A DNA stretch of 51,001 bases from Canicola haemoglobinophilus (lineage in GTDB: Bacteria > Pseudomonadota > Gammaproteobacteria > Enterobacterales > Pasteurellaceae): assembly GCF_002015075.1 (NCBI RefSeq), contig NZ_MUXZ01000030.1, forward strand, positions 1-51,001, written 5' to 3'. The translations under genes were made by a program, and so were the position numbers. Below the pieces are notes generated by a model that made no database searches, was not told the origin of the DNA, and saw only the letters and a program-made list of their open reading frames with translations. Below, one piece after another: positions 42,208-50,925 of the stretch. The stretch's first letter is position 1. Each line of letters opens with the position of its first letter.

Positions 42208-42801
42208 ATGCTAAAGCGTCCGTTTGATATAATAATGTCGTTAATAGGGTTAATTGCCCTATTACCTCTTTTTATCATTGTTGCAATTTGGATAAAATTA
42301 GATTCTAAAGGTAAGATTTTTTTTAGGCAAATTCGTGTTGGTTTAAATGGTGAATTATTTCGAATTCATAAATTTAGAACAATGGTTGTAAACTCTGAAC
42401 AAAAAGGCGGGCTTACTATTGGTAACGATATGCGAGTTACTAAGGCAGGTAAATTTCTCCGAAAATATAAACTTGATGAGTTACCTCAATTAATTGATGT
42501 ACTTATTGGGAAAATGTCTTTGGTGGGACCTCGACCTGAAATTCCAGAGTTTATGAAGTTGTATGAGGAGAATATTAGAAACCAAATTTTATCAGTTAAG
42601 CCAGGAATAACAGATAAAGCATCAATCGAAATGGTCGATGAGAATGAAATTCTTGGAAAATATGATGATCCTAGGCAAGCATATATTGATATTATAATGC
42701 CTATAAAAGCTAAATATTATGTTGAATATGCAAAGAGCCATTCAACTATTACAGATATAAAAATTATTTTTATGACAATAATGAAGATTATTCATAGATA
42801 G
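42208..42801 (+). CDS. Small phosphoglycosyl transferase (WbgY/PglC-like)
   Basis: Monotopic membrane enzyme that transfers a sugar-1-phosphate from its UDP donor to undecaprenyl phosphate, starting glycan assembly. It has 197 residues with one N-terminal re-entrant hydrophobic helix (MLKRPFDIIMSLIGLIALLPLFIIVAIWIKL). Family motifs are FFRQIRVGLNGELFRIHKFRTM, the catalytic Asp-Glu dyad in YKLDELPQLIDVL, and GKMSLVGPRPEIPEF. This is the short PglC form, without the membrane-spanning N-terminal region of WbaP. It starts nine bases after the aminotransferase stop and seven bases before the dehydratase. Confidence 0.9.
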   Translation: MLKRPFDIIMSLIGLIALLPLFIIVAIWIKLDSKGKIFFRQIRVGLNGELFRIHKFRTMVVNSEQKGGLTIGNDMRVTKAGKFLRKYKLDELPQLIDVLIGKMSLVGPRPEIPEFMKLYEENIRNQILSVKPGITDKASIEMVDENEILGKYDDPRQAYIDIIMPIKAKYYVEYAKSHSTITDIKIIFMTIMKIIHR

Positions 42802-42808
42802 AGAAATT

Positions 42809-44707
42809 ATGGTTAATTATTTATTAGGTTTAAAACGCTCGACCAAACTGATAATTAGTCTGATGGTTGACATTGTTTTGATTAGTTGCTCCTACTTTAT
42901 AGCCTTGGGAATTAGATATGATAGCAGTTTTAGCCTTTATTCTGACATGCACTGGCTAAATATTAGCATAGTCACTATTATTACTCTTATTGTATTTATT
43001 AAACTTGGCTTATATAGAGCAGTTTTAAGGTTTGTCACAATTAAAATTGTTAATACTGTATTAATTGGTGCATTGCTTTCAACTGTAATGATGTTATTAG
43101 GTGCATATACTATACAGCTTAATATTCCAAGAACAGTTCCCTTGTTATATTTTATATTTCTATCTATTCTAATCATTGGTACTCGTTTGTTGTTTAGATC
43201 TTTAATTAATATAGGAAGGAAAGGTAAAAAATCCGTTATTATTTATGGTGCAGGTGATTCAGGAAGGCAACTTTTAACCGCTCTAAATCAAATGAATAGT
43301 TATTTTGTTGCGGCATTTGTTGATGATAATAGAAAACTTCATAAACTAACTTTACATGGTATTAGAGTATATTCACCTAATGACTTGGATAGATTATTAG
43401 AAAGATATGATGTACAACAAATTTTACTTGCTATACCAAGTGCTCCTCTTTATCGCCGAAAAGAAATAATTAACAATATTATTCAATTGAAATGCGAAGT
43501 TCTTAGTGTGCCTGGAATTGAAGATATTGTAACTGGCAAAGCTAAATTAACTACTTTAAATAAAGTTTCTATTGATGATTTGTTAGGCAGGGAGGCTGTT
43601 AAACCTATTCCAGAATTATTATCTGCAAATATTGAGAGTAAAGCTGTCTTAGTTACAGGAGCTGGTGGTTCGATAGGGTCAGAGCTTTGTAGGCAAATTA
43701 TATGTTTAAGACCAAATAAATTAGTATTATTTGAATTAAATGAGTTTAGTTTATATTCTATTGAGTCTGAGTTAAGAAATCTGGCTCTTTCGGAGAATTT
43801 AGAGATAGAATTATATCCAGTAATTGGAACAATACAAAATAGGGAATATTTACTTAAAGTAATTAGGTCATTCAATATTGATACAATCTATCACGCAGCT
43901 GCTTATAAGCATGTTCCTCTAGTTGAATATAATGTTATTGAAGGTGTTAGGAATAACATCTTTGGCACCTTAAGCTGTGCTTTAGCAGCAATAGAAGCTA
44001 ATGTAGAAACATTCGTGCTCATATCAACAGATAAAGCAGTGCGACCTACCAATACGATGGGAACAACGAAACGGGTAGCAGAGTTAATTTTACAAGCATT
44101 AGCTGTAAAACAATCAGGAACTAGATTTTGTATGGTTCGTTTTGGGAATGTTTTAGACTCATCCGGTTCTGTCGTTCCATTATTTAGAAAACAGATAGAG
44201 AAAGGAGGGCCAATTACATTGACTCATCGAGATATCACTCGATATTTTATGACTATTCCTGAGGCATCTCAGCTTGTAATTCAGGCAGAAGCAATGGGAA
44301 AAGGTGGCGATATTTTTGTTTTAGACATGGGTGAGTCAATAAAAATTATTGATTTAGCGAGAAGAATGATTCAATTAAGTGGTCTTACTGAAAAATCACC
44401 AAGTAATCTTCATGGTGATATTGAAATTAAAATTACAGGATTACGCCCAGGGGAAAAGCTTTATGAAGAATTATTGATAGGTGATAATGTCGAAAAAACG
44501 ACGCACCCAAGAATTATGACTGCCAAAGAGGTTATGCTGGATTGGAATATCCTAGACTCAAAATTAAGACAGTTAGAAGAGGCTTGCAATGAATATAATT
44601 TAGATGTAATTAGAAAATTATTAATAGAATTGCCGGTTAGTTTTCATCCTGTTGATGAAATTTGTGATTTAATTTGGAAAGAAAGTCAGAAGCTTAATAA
44701 AATTTAA
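42809..44707 (+). CDS. UDP-HexNAc 4,6-dehydratase, membrane type (WbgZ/PglF/WbpM-like)
   Basis: Converts UDP-GlcNAc to UDP-4-keto-6-deoxy-HexNAc, the substrate for the aminotransferase. The 632-residue protein has four N-terminal membrane helices (about residues 12-115), a CoA-binding-like domain (IIYGAGDSGRQLLTAL), then the SDR catalytic domain. The latter has VLVTGAGGSIGSELCRQI, YHAAAYKHVPLVEYN, and the modified active site STDKAVRPTNTMGTTKR in which Met replaces the usual SDR Tyr, as in PglF/FlaA1/WbpM. C-terminal GLRPGEKLYEELL is typical. A bidirectional terminator follows. Confidence 0.92.
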   Translation: MVNYLLGLKRSTKLIISLMVDIVLISCSYFIALGIRYDSSFSLYSDMHWLNISIVTIITLIVFIKLGLYRAVLRFVTIKIVNTVLIGALLSTVMMLLGAYTIQLNIPRTVPLLYFIFLSILIIGTRLLFRSLINIGRKGKKSVIIYGAGDSGRQLLTALNQMNSYFVAAFVDDNRKLHKLTLHGIRVYSPNDLDRLLERYDVQQILLAIPSAPLYRRKEIINNIIQLKCEVLSVPGIEDIVTGKAKLTTLNKVSIDDLLGREAVKPIPELLSANIESKAVLVTGAGGSIGSELCRQIICLRPNKLVLFELNEFSLYSIESELRNLALSENLEIELYPVIGTIQNREYLLKVIRSFNIDTIYHAAAYKHVPLVEYNVIEGVRNNIFGTLSCALAAIEANVETFVLISTDKAVRPTNTMGTTKRVAELILQALAVKQSGTRFCMVRFGNVLDSSGSVVPLFRKQIEKGGPITLTHRDITRYFMTIPEASQLVIQAEAMGKGGDIFVLDMGESIKIIDLARRMIQLSGLTEKSPSNLHGDIEIKITGLRPGEKLYEELLIGDNVEKTTHPRIMTAKEVMLDWNILDSKLRQLEEACNEYNLDVIRKLLIELPVSFHPVDEICDLIWKESQKLNKI

Positions 44708-44742
44708 TAAAAGTAGTTGTAATGCTTGACTCCAATATAATG

Positions 44743-44777
44743 AAAAAATGGCTACTAGCGATTAGTAGCCATTTTTT
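44743..44777. terminator. Bidirectional terminator between dehydratase and ligase genes
   Basis: A perfect stem of 15 bp, AAAAAATGGCTACTA / TAGTAGCCATTTTTT (44743-44757, 44763-44777), around a GCGAT loop ends both convergent transcripts. Confidence 0.92.
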
Positions 44778-44792
44778 TCGTTACACCCCATT

Positions 44793-46055
44793 TCACACTG
44801 TTTCTTGCCGTTTTAATTGTTTACACATACTATAAAATAGCATTATCAAGAATGTGTAGAAACTTATCCCTGATGTATGAGCAAGGAACGTTTGTGTAAG
44901 AAAGAAAAATAAATGAGAAATTATATGAACAAAGCCTAAGATTGAAATGCATTTTATTTCAGTATTTTGATTGTTAAGCTCTTTAATGAACAACCTTAAA
45001 GGAATATAAATTATTAATAGTAGTCCAATAAAGCCAATTATTCCTCTTTTAACCAAATTCTCCAGGTATTGATTGTGTAAACTATTAAATCTTGCTGTAT
45101 ATATACTCATGTCTCCTGTTGATACTCTTTTATTTTGAAATTCTTCGTAACCAAGTTTTCCCCAACCTAATATGGGTTTTTCATTTATTGCTACTAATGC
45201 ATTAGTCCACATATCTAACCTAGCGCCAATTGAGGATACTTTATCTTTTTCGTTAAGATATCTAGTGATATCAGATTTTGCCTCATAATATCGCGATATT
45301 ACGCCTGTATTAGAATTCATTCCTATAGCTAACATTGAGCTAATAATGATTAAGAATATTACAAATGATATTTTTTTGTTAAGAGATTTACGATAGAAGA
45401 AGATTATTAGTGCCAAAATAAAAGGCAATCCAACCCAACCGCCACGGGCTCCTGTTAAGGCGCTAGCTAGCATACCAAGTAAACTACAAGCAAGATAAAG
45501 AACGGCCAGTTTATGGTTCTTTTTGTCAAGAAAGTAGAAGGTTATAGCAAATGAAAATGTTGCTATAGCGATTGCCATATCGCCAGCTTGGATAATCATT
45601 TGTCCAGGGAATGGCTTTTCCAGACCTAAATAAAATTTTTGGTAGCTGGCTAATATACCTAAAAAGGCTGAACCAATAGGGATGGCGTGAAAAATCAGCT
45701 TAATATTTAATGGGAAATGTCTAAACAGTAATAACAATGTGAGAAATAATAGCACTCGACCTGGGTTATCTATTTCTTTAAAACCACCTTTATGAATAAT
45801 GGCTGACAATGCGAACGTCATAAAATAAGTAAAAAACGCCATGATGAACAGCTTATCATCATAGTCTGGTTTGGACTTAGATTTACGCTTGAATAGCAGA
45901 ATGAGCAGATAGATAAGACCGATAGCGCCTAATGTTATTGTTGCATAGCTATAACCTTTCTTGAATGTAAGAACTGTAAGAAAAAATGATACAACTAGTG
46001 TATTTATTAAATAATAAACATATTTATTGAGTTTGTTTTGTGGTGTGAGTTGCAT
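44793..46055 (-). CDS. O-antigen ligase / Wzy_C family membrane protein (WaaL-like)
   Basis: Polytopic protein of 420 residues with about 11-12 membrane segments and a large periplasmic loop, features of the Wzy_C (PF04932) family. ALTGARGGWVGLPFILALI and the loop with SSIGARLDMWTNALVAINEKPILGWG, then SLHNQYLENLVKRGIIG, contain the conserved Arg and His of O-antigen ligases. It would join the lipid-linked unit to the lipid A-core. Some family members are polymerases (Wzy), which sequence alone cannot exclude; no other polymerase gene is in the locus. It is leftward, convergent with the glycan genes, and less AT rich than wzx. Confidence 0.85.
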   Translation of the reverse strand: MQLTPQNKLNKYVYYLINTLVVSFFLTVLTFKKGYSYATITLGAIGLIYLLILLFKRKSKSKPDYDDKLFIMAFFTYFMTFALSAIIHKGGFKEIDNPGRVLLFLTLLLLFRHFPLNIKLIFHAIPIGSAFLGILASYQKFYLGLEKPFPGQMIIQAGDMAIAIATFSFAITFYFLDKKNHKLAVLYLACSLLGMLASALTGARGGWVGLPFILALIIFFYRKSLNKKISFVIFLIIISSMLAIGMNSNTGVISRYYEAKSDITRYLNEKDKVSSIGARLDMWTNALVAINEKPILGWGKLGYEEFQNKRVSTGDMSIYTARFNSLHNQYLENLVKRGIIGFIGLLLIIYIPLRLFIKELNNQNTEIKCISILGFVHIISHLFFFLTQTFLAHTSGISFYTFLIMLFYSMCKQLKRQETV

Positions 46056-46227
46056 TTTTTATAACTCCGAAGAATAAAGAGTGTTATTACACTTAATATT
46101 TTAACAAAATATTAAGTGTATGGGATGTTTTAATGCATTTTCAGAGAAAATGCTTACCTATTAATTAGTATTTAATCTATTTTGATAAAAAACCTTAAGT
46201 AAAAACCAAACAAAAAGTTAACAAAAG

Positions 46228-46243
46228 TGTGATTATTGTCATA
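46228..46243. promoter_or_regulatory. CRP-like site upstream of lctP
   Basis: TGTGATTATTGTCATA has nine of the ten TGTGA-N6-TCACA half-site bases and lies 96 bases before lctP, in the 283-base gap divergent from the ligase gene. I saw no other clear element in that gap. Confidence 0.55.
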
Positions 46244-46338
46244 TTTTTATAACATTGCATTTATCTTTTCTTTGAATTTTGTTTACAATCTAGCCCGCAT
46301 TTAGCATTGTAAACTATTTATTTTTATTGGAGTAAGTT

Positions 46339-47925
46339 ATGGCTCTCTTTTTGAGTATTTTTCCTATCGTTTTACTGATTTATTTGATGGTAAAACGCAA
46401 CGCATTACCTTCTTCTCTTGCATTACCTTGGATTGCAGCTGTTGTTTTGATTATTCAGCTCGTTTTCTTTGGTACTGATATTAAGATTGTAAGTGCAAAT
46501 ATTGCATCCGCACTTGTAGCTGTTCAAACACCTATTACGGTTATTTTAGGTGCAATTTTATTTAATCGTTTTTCTGAGGTTTCTGGCGCAACTGATACGC
46601 TACGTAAATGGCTTGGAACGATTAACCCAAATCCAGTTGCACAATTAATGATTATTGGTTGGGCATTTGCGTTCATGATTGAAGGGGCTAGTGGTTTTGG
46701 TACGCCAGCTGCTATTGCGGCACCAATTCTTGTTGGTCTTGGTTTCCCAGCGATTAAAGTAGCTGTTTTAGCCTTGATCATGAACTCTGTTCCTGTATCT
46801 TTCGGTGCAGTAGGTACACCAACTTGGTTTGGTTTTGGTCCACTCAATTTAGGCGAAAGCCAGATTTTAGAAATTGGTTCAATGACGGCATTAATTCATG
46901 CTTTCGCAGCCTTAGTAATTCCTGTAATTGCGTTAAGTTTTATTGTAAACGTTAAGGACATTCGCCGAAATATTGTTTATATTTATTTAAGCATATTTGC
47001 TTGTGTTATTCCTTACATTCTATTAGCGCAAGTGAACTATGAGTTCCCATCTTTAGTAGGTGGTGCGATTGGGTTATTTATCTCAGTTTTACTGGCTAAT
47101 AAAGGTGTTGGATTAGCTAAAGTTGAAAATAATATTGAAACGACAGTTAGCCTTGGTGAAGTAGTTAAAGCATTATTTCCTACCGCACTTTTAATTGGCA
47201 TTTTAATCATTACCCGTATTCAACAGTTACCTTTCAAAGCTATGATGAATGATGCAACTACTTGGTTTGCAGTTCAATTAGGATCTTTAGGACGTTTTGA
47301 AATCAGTCATGGTTTAATCTTCAGCTTAAAAGAAATTTTTGGTACATCAATTAACTCAAGCTACAAATTATTATACGTTCCTGCATTTATTCCATTTGTT
47401 GTAACGGTATTAATTGCTATTCCAGTATTTAAAGTATCTGCAGCGAAAACAAAAGATATTTTTGTCATGAGCTTTAAACAAACTAAAAATCCATTCTTTG
47501 CTCTTGTGGGTGCATTAATCATGGTTAATTTAATGCTCGTTGGTGGAGATGGCTCAATGGTTAAAATTATTGGTAAAAGTTTCGCGCAGGCGACTGGTGA
47601 GTATTGGACAGTCTTTGCGGCTTACTTAGGTGCGGTTGGTGCATTCTTCTCTGGCTCTAATACGGTATCTAACTTAACATTTGGTAGCGTTCAGTTATCA
47701 ACCGCAGAACTGACAGGCTTATCTACTTCACTCATCTTGGCGTTACAATCAGCAGGTGGTGCAATGGGTAACATGGTATGTATCAATAATATTGTTGCAG
47801 TAAATTCTGTGTTGAACATTCAAAATCAAGAGGGTGCGATTATTAAGAAAACTGCTCTTCCAATGATATTGTATGGAATAATCGCCGCTTTAGTTGCATT
47901 ATTTGTGATTCCGATTTTTTTCTAA
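46339..47925 (+). CDS. lctP: L-lactate permease LctP
   Basis: Proton-coupled lactate importer of the LctP family (LldP), 528 residues with about 13 membrane helices. Conserved stretches are FMIEGASGFGTPAAIAAPILVGLGFP, VSFGAVGTPTWFG, GGDGSMVKIIGKSFAQATG and FFSGSNTVSNLTFG followed by QSAGGAMGNMVCINNIVAVNSV. The ribosome binding site TTGGAGTAAG precedes the ATG. It is the first gene of a four-gene lactate operon with lutA, lutB and lutC. H. influenzae uses host lactate as a main carbon source in vivo. Confidence 0.95.
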   Translation: MALFLSIFPIVLLIYLMVKRNALPSSLALPWIAAVVLIIQLVFFGTDIKIVSANIASALVAVQTPITVILGAILFNRFSEVSGATDTLRKWLGTINPNPVAQLMIIGWAFAFMIEGASGFGTPAAIAAPILVGLGFPAIKVAVLALIMNSVPVSFGAVGTPTWFGFGPLNLGESQILEIGSMTALIHAFAALVIPVIALSFIVNVKDIRRNIVYIYLSIFACVIPYILLAQVNYEFPSLVGGAIGLFISVLLANKGVGLAKVENNIETTVSLGEVVKALFPTALLIGILIITRIQQLPFKAMMNDATTWFAVQLGSLGRFEISHGLIFSLKEIFGTSINSSYKLLYVPAFIPFVVTVLIAIPVFKVSAAKTKDIFVMSFKQTKNPFFALVGALIMVNLMLVGGDGSMVKIIGKSFAQATGEYWTVFAAYLGAVGAFFSGSNTVSNLTFGSVQLSTAELTGLSTSLILALQSAGGAMGNMVCINNIVAVNSVLNIQNQEGAIIKKTALPMILYGIIAALVALFVIPIFF

Positions 47926-47973
47926 ATAATGCTTACTTTCGTTTTTTTAAAATTAAGATGTTGGAGTTCTTTT

Positions 47974-48705
47974 ATGAACGTAAATTTTTATGTCACTTGT
48001 ATTGCCGATGTTGTTAAAGCTGGCGTGGTAAAAAATACCGTGTTGTTACTAGAAAAACTAGGATGCAACATTATTTTCCTTGAAAAACAAGGATGCTGTG
48101 GTCAGCCCGCCATGAATAGCGGTTATACAAAACAAGCATTAGAAGGTATGAAAAAATTGGTTGCAACTTTTGAAGTAAATGACTACCCAATAGTTGCACC
48201 TGCAGGCTCTTGTGTTTATGCCATCAAGACCTACCCAGAACATTTTTCTCGTTTTGGAGAGACGGAGTGGGCGGAAAGAGCACAAAAAGTAGCAGCTCGT
48301 TTTCATGATCTCACAGATTTTATTGTTAATAAGTTAAAAGTCACTAATGTTGGTGCAAAATTAACAGGCAAAGCCGTTTATCATCCATCTTGTAGCTTAT
48401 CTCGTAAATTAGGCATTGTGAATGAGCCTTTAACTCTACTACAAAACGTCAAAGGGTTAGAGCTTTTACCAATCACTAACCAGCAAACTTGTTGTGGTTT
48501 CGGTGGTACATTCTCTGTAAAAATGGCAGAAATTTCTGGTGAAATGGTTACAGAAAAGGTGGAACATATTGCAGAAGTTGAACCCGATTATTTAATTGGT
48601 GCAGATATAAGTTGCTTATTAAACATCGGTGGACGTTTAAGTCGTGAGGGTAAAAATATCAAGGTTATGCATATTGCCGAAGTTTTAATGCAGGAGGATA
48701 AATAA
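47974..48705 (+). CDS. lutA: Lactate utilization protein A (LutA/LldE)
   Basis: Subunit of the LutABC iron-sulfur complex that oxidises L-lactate to pyruvate, 243 residues from the ATG at 47974, which follows TTGGAG at proper spacing. A frame extension to 47929 was rejected because its first 15 residues do not match the family and it has no ribosome binding site. Two CCG (cysteine-rich) domains are seen: EKQGCCGQPAMNSGY with VAPAGSCVYAI, and YHPSCSLSRKLG with QQTCCGFGGTFSVKM. It starts 49 bases after lctP and ends one base before lutB. Confidence 0.93.
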   Translation: MNVNFYVTCIADVVKAGVVKNTVLLLEKLGCNIIFLEKQGCCGQPAMNSGYTKQALEGMKKLVATFEVNDYPIVAPAGSCVYAIKTYPEHFSRFGETEWAERAQKVAARFHDLTDFIVNKLKVTNVGAKLTGKAVYHPSCSLSRKLGIVNEPLTLLQNVKGLELLPITNQQTCCGFGGTFSVKMAEISGEMVTEKVEHIAEVEPDYLIGADISCLLNIGGRLSREGKNIKVMHIAEVLMQEDK

Positions 48706-48706
48706 G

Positions 48707-50119
48707 ATGTCACTAAAAACCAGTAATCTTGCATTTAAAAAACGTGTAGATAACCAAATTCATAACGAAATGATGCGTAAGGCAGTCGTTAAAGCCCAAG
48801 AAACTATTGGCGCTAACCGTCAAAAAATGGTAGATGAACTTGGTCATTGGGAAGAATGGCGTGATTTGGCTAAACAAATTCGTAATCATGTATTAGCTAA
48901 TTTAGACGCTTATTTATATCAATTAAGTGAGAAAGTTCAACAAAACGGTGGTAAAGTCTATTTTGCTGAAACAGCGGAAGAAGCAACGCAATATATTCGC
49001 CAAGTTGCTTTAGAAAAAAATGCCAAGACAATTGTTAAATCAAAATCGATGGTAACGGAAGAAATTGGTTTGAATGAAGTGCTGGAAAAAGAAGGCATGA
49101 AAGTTGTTGAAACTGATTTAGGCGAATATTTATTGCAAATTGTTGGCGACAAACCATCTCATATTGTTGTACCTGCTATTCATAAAGATCGTCATAAAAT
49201 TCGCCAAGAGTTACATGATGCTTTAGGTTATGAGGGTACAGAGCAACCTGAAGAAATGAATACTTTTGTGCGTAAAACATTGCGTAAAGATTTCCTTGAG
49301 GCTGATATTGGTATTTCTGGTTGTAACTTTGCCGTAGCAGAAACTGGCTCAGTTTGTTTGGTAACTAATGAAGGTAATTTACGCTTAGCGACGACTGTCC
49401 CTAAAACGCATATTGCGGTAATGGGAATGGAACGTTTAGCACCAACATTCCAAGAAGTTGATGTGTTAATTACTATGCTTGCGCGTAGTGCAGTAGGTGC
49501 AAAATTAACTGCTTATAATACATGGTTAACAGGCCCTCGCCTTGAAGGTGAAACGGATGGTCCAGAAGATTTCCACTTAGTTATTGTTGATAACGGGCGT
49601 TCATCTATTTTAGAACGTGAATTTAAAGAAGTTTTACGTTGTATCCGTTGCGGTGCTTGCTTAAATACTTGTCCTGCATATCGTCAAATTGGTGGTCATG
49701 GTTATGGCTCTATTTATCCAGGTCCAATTGGTTCGGTTATTTCTCCTTTATTGGGTGGTTATGAAGAATTTAAAGAATTGCCTTACGCCTGTTCGCTTTG
49801 TACCGCTTGTAACTCTGTTTGCCCAGTTAAAATTCCATTAGCGCAATTAATTTCAAAACATCGTGAGCATATTGCTCAAGCGGGTATGACACCAATGTTA
49901 GAGCGCTTGTCAATTTTTGGTTTTACTTTAGCAAATTCAAATCCTACTTTATGGAAAGCAGGCGTTAAAATTGGTGCTAAAGTTGCAGCGAAAGTGATTA
50001 AAAACGGTAAAGCACCTATTGAAGTCGGTGCATTGGCTGAATGGACCAAAGCGCGTGATTTACCAACACCTGATGGAGAGAGTTTCCGTCAATGGTTCCA
50101 AAATAGAGGTAAGAACTAA
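48707..50119 (+). CDS. lutB: Lactate utilization protein B (LutB/LldF), iron-sulfur protein
   Basis: The 470-residue electron-transfer subunit of the LutABC complex. The N-terminal LUD domain contains KTIVKSKSMVTEEIGLNEVLE and ISGCNFAVAETGSVCLVTNEGN. The C-terminal ferredoxin-like region has two clusters, CIRCGACLNTCPAYRQIGGH and CSLCTACNSVCPVKIPL. AGGAGG ribosome binding site lies inside the end of lutA. The last base of its stop is the first base of lutC (TAATGG), so the two genes are coupled. Confidence 0.95.
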   Translation: MSLKTSNLAFKKRVDNQIHNEMMRKAVVKAQETIGANRQKMVDELGHWEEWRDLAKQIRNHVLANLDAYLYQLSEKVQQNGGKVYFAETAEEATQYIRQVALEKNAKTIVKSKSMVTEEIGLNEVLEKEGMKVVETDLGEYLLQIVGDKPSHIVVPAIHKDRHKIRQELHDALGYEGTEQPEEMNTFVRKTLRKDFLEADIGISGCNFAVAETGSVCLVTNEGNLRLATTVPKTHIAVMGMERLAPTFQEVDVLITMLARSAVGAKLTAYNTWLTGPRLEGETDGPEDFHLVIVDNGRSSILEREFKEVLRCIRCGACLNTCPAYRQIGGHGYGSIYPGPIGSVISPLLGGYEEFKELPYACSLCTACNSVCPVKIPLAQLISKHREHIAQAGMTPMLERLSIFGFTLANSNPTLWKAGVKIGAKVAAKVIKNGKAPIEVGALAEWTKARDLPTPDGESFRQWFQNRGKN

Positions 50120-50817
50120 TGGATTTACAAAATCGTGATAACTTTTTAAATAAATTGGCAGCTAAAATGGGACGACCTCGTCAATTAGTTCCTGAGCCAA
50201 TGCCTGAATTAGTTAATGATTATCCAATGACACGCTTAACTGAATTAAGCCAAACGGACTTAGTTGATGAGTTTATTCGTTTTGCTAAAGTGATGATGGC
50301 AGATGTTGTTGAAACAAATGAAGCAGAATTAAACCGCACTTTATTGGACGTTTGTGAAAAATATGGTGGTGGTAGCATCATTTTAAATAACGATAAAAGA
50401 TTAGTCGATTTAGGTGTGTTGCAAGCTATCAAAGAACAATATGAAAGCTATGTTTGGGATTTAACTCAAACGGAAGAGAATTTCGCACAAGCAGAAAAGG
50501 CTAATATTGGTATTGTATACGGAGAGTATGGTCTAGCAGAGTCAGGCGGAATTGTGTTATTTTCCGATAAGGATTTTGGACGCTCTGTGAGCTTGTTACC
50601 AGAAAAATCAATTGTTGTGTTGCGTAAAAGTACAGTTTTACCGCGAGTAGCACAATTAGCTAAGATCTTACATGAAAAAGCACAACAAGGAGAAAGAATG
50701 CCTTCTTGTGTGAATATCATCTCTGGGCCAAGTGCGACAGCTGATATTGAATTAATTAAAGTTGTTGGTGTACATGGACCTGTGCATAAAATTTATGTTG
50801 TAATTGATGACTTATAA
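50119..50817 (+). CDS. lutC: Lactate utilization protein C (LutC/LldG)
   Basis: Third subunit of the L-lactate oxidation complex, a 232-residue LUD (DUF162) domain protein. The NIGIVYGEYGLAESGGIVLFSD and the C-terminal INIISGPSATADIELIKVVGVHGP analog (VNIISGPSATADIELIK) are conserved; ADIE matches the family end. It overlaps the lutB stop by one base (TAATG). The operon ends at the paired hairpins just downstream. Confidence 0.93.
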   Translation: MDLQNRDNFLNKLAAKMGRPRQLVPEPMPELVNDYPMTRLTELSQTDLVDEFIRFAKVMMADVVETNEAELNRTLLDVCEKYGGGSIILNNDKRLVDLGVLQAIKEQYESYVWDLTQTEENFAQAEKANIGIVYGEYGLAESGGIVLFSDKDFGRSVSLLPEKSIVVLRKSTVLPRVAQLAKILHEKAQQGERMPSCVNIISGPSATADIELIKVVGVHGPVHKIYVVIDDL

Positions 50818-50837
50818 TTAAGTTATAAATTATCGAA

Positions 50838-50866
50838 AAAAGAACCGCTCTTTAAAGTGCGGTTCT
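50838..50866 (-). terminator. Inverted uptake-sequence hairpin after lutC
   Basis: AGAACCGC / GCGGTTCT (50841-50848, 50859-50866) form an 8-bp stem that contains an uptake sequence (AAGTGCGGT, 50855-50863). The T run is on the leftward strand (A run at 50836-50841), so it best terminates a leftward gene beyond the window, but may also stall rightward transcription. Confidence 0.6.
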
Positions 50867-50878
50867 CAGACCACTGAC

Positions 50879-50925
50879 AAACCCACCTTTTCAAAGTCAT
50901 TTGATAAACGTGGGTTTATTTTTTA
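50879..50925 (+). terminator. Rightward terminator of the lactate operon
   Basis: AAACCCAC / GTGGGTTT (50879-50886, 50910-50917) form a perfect 8-bp stem with a 23-base loop followed by ATTTTTTAG. It lies about 60 bases after lutC. The remaining bases to the window end show no gene. Confidence 0.65.
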
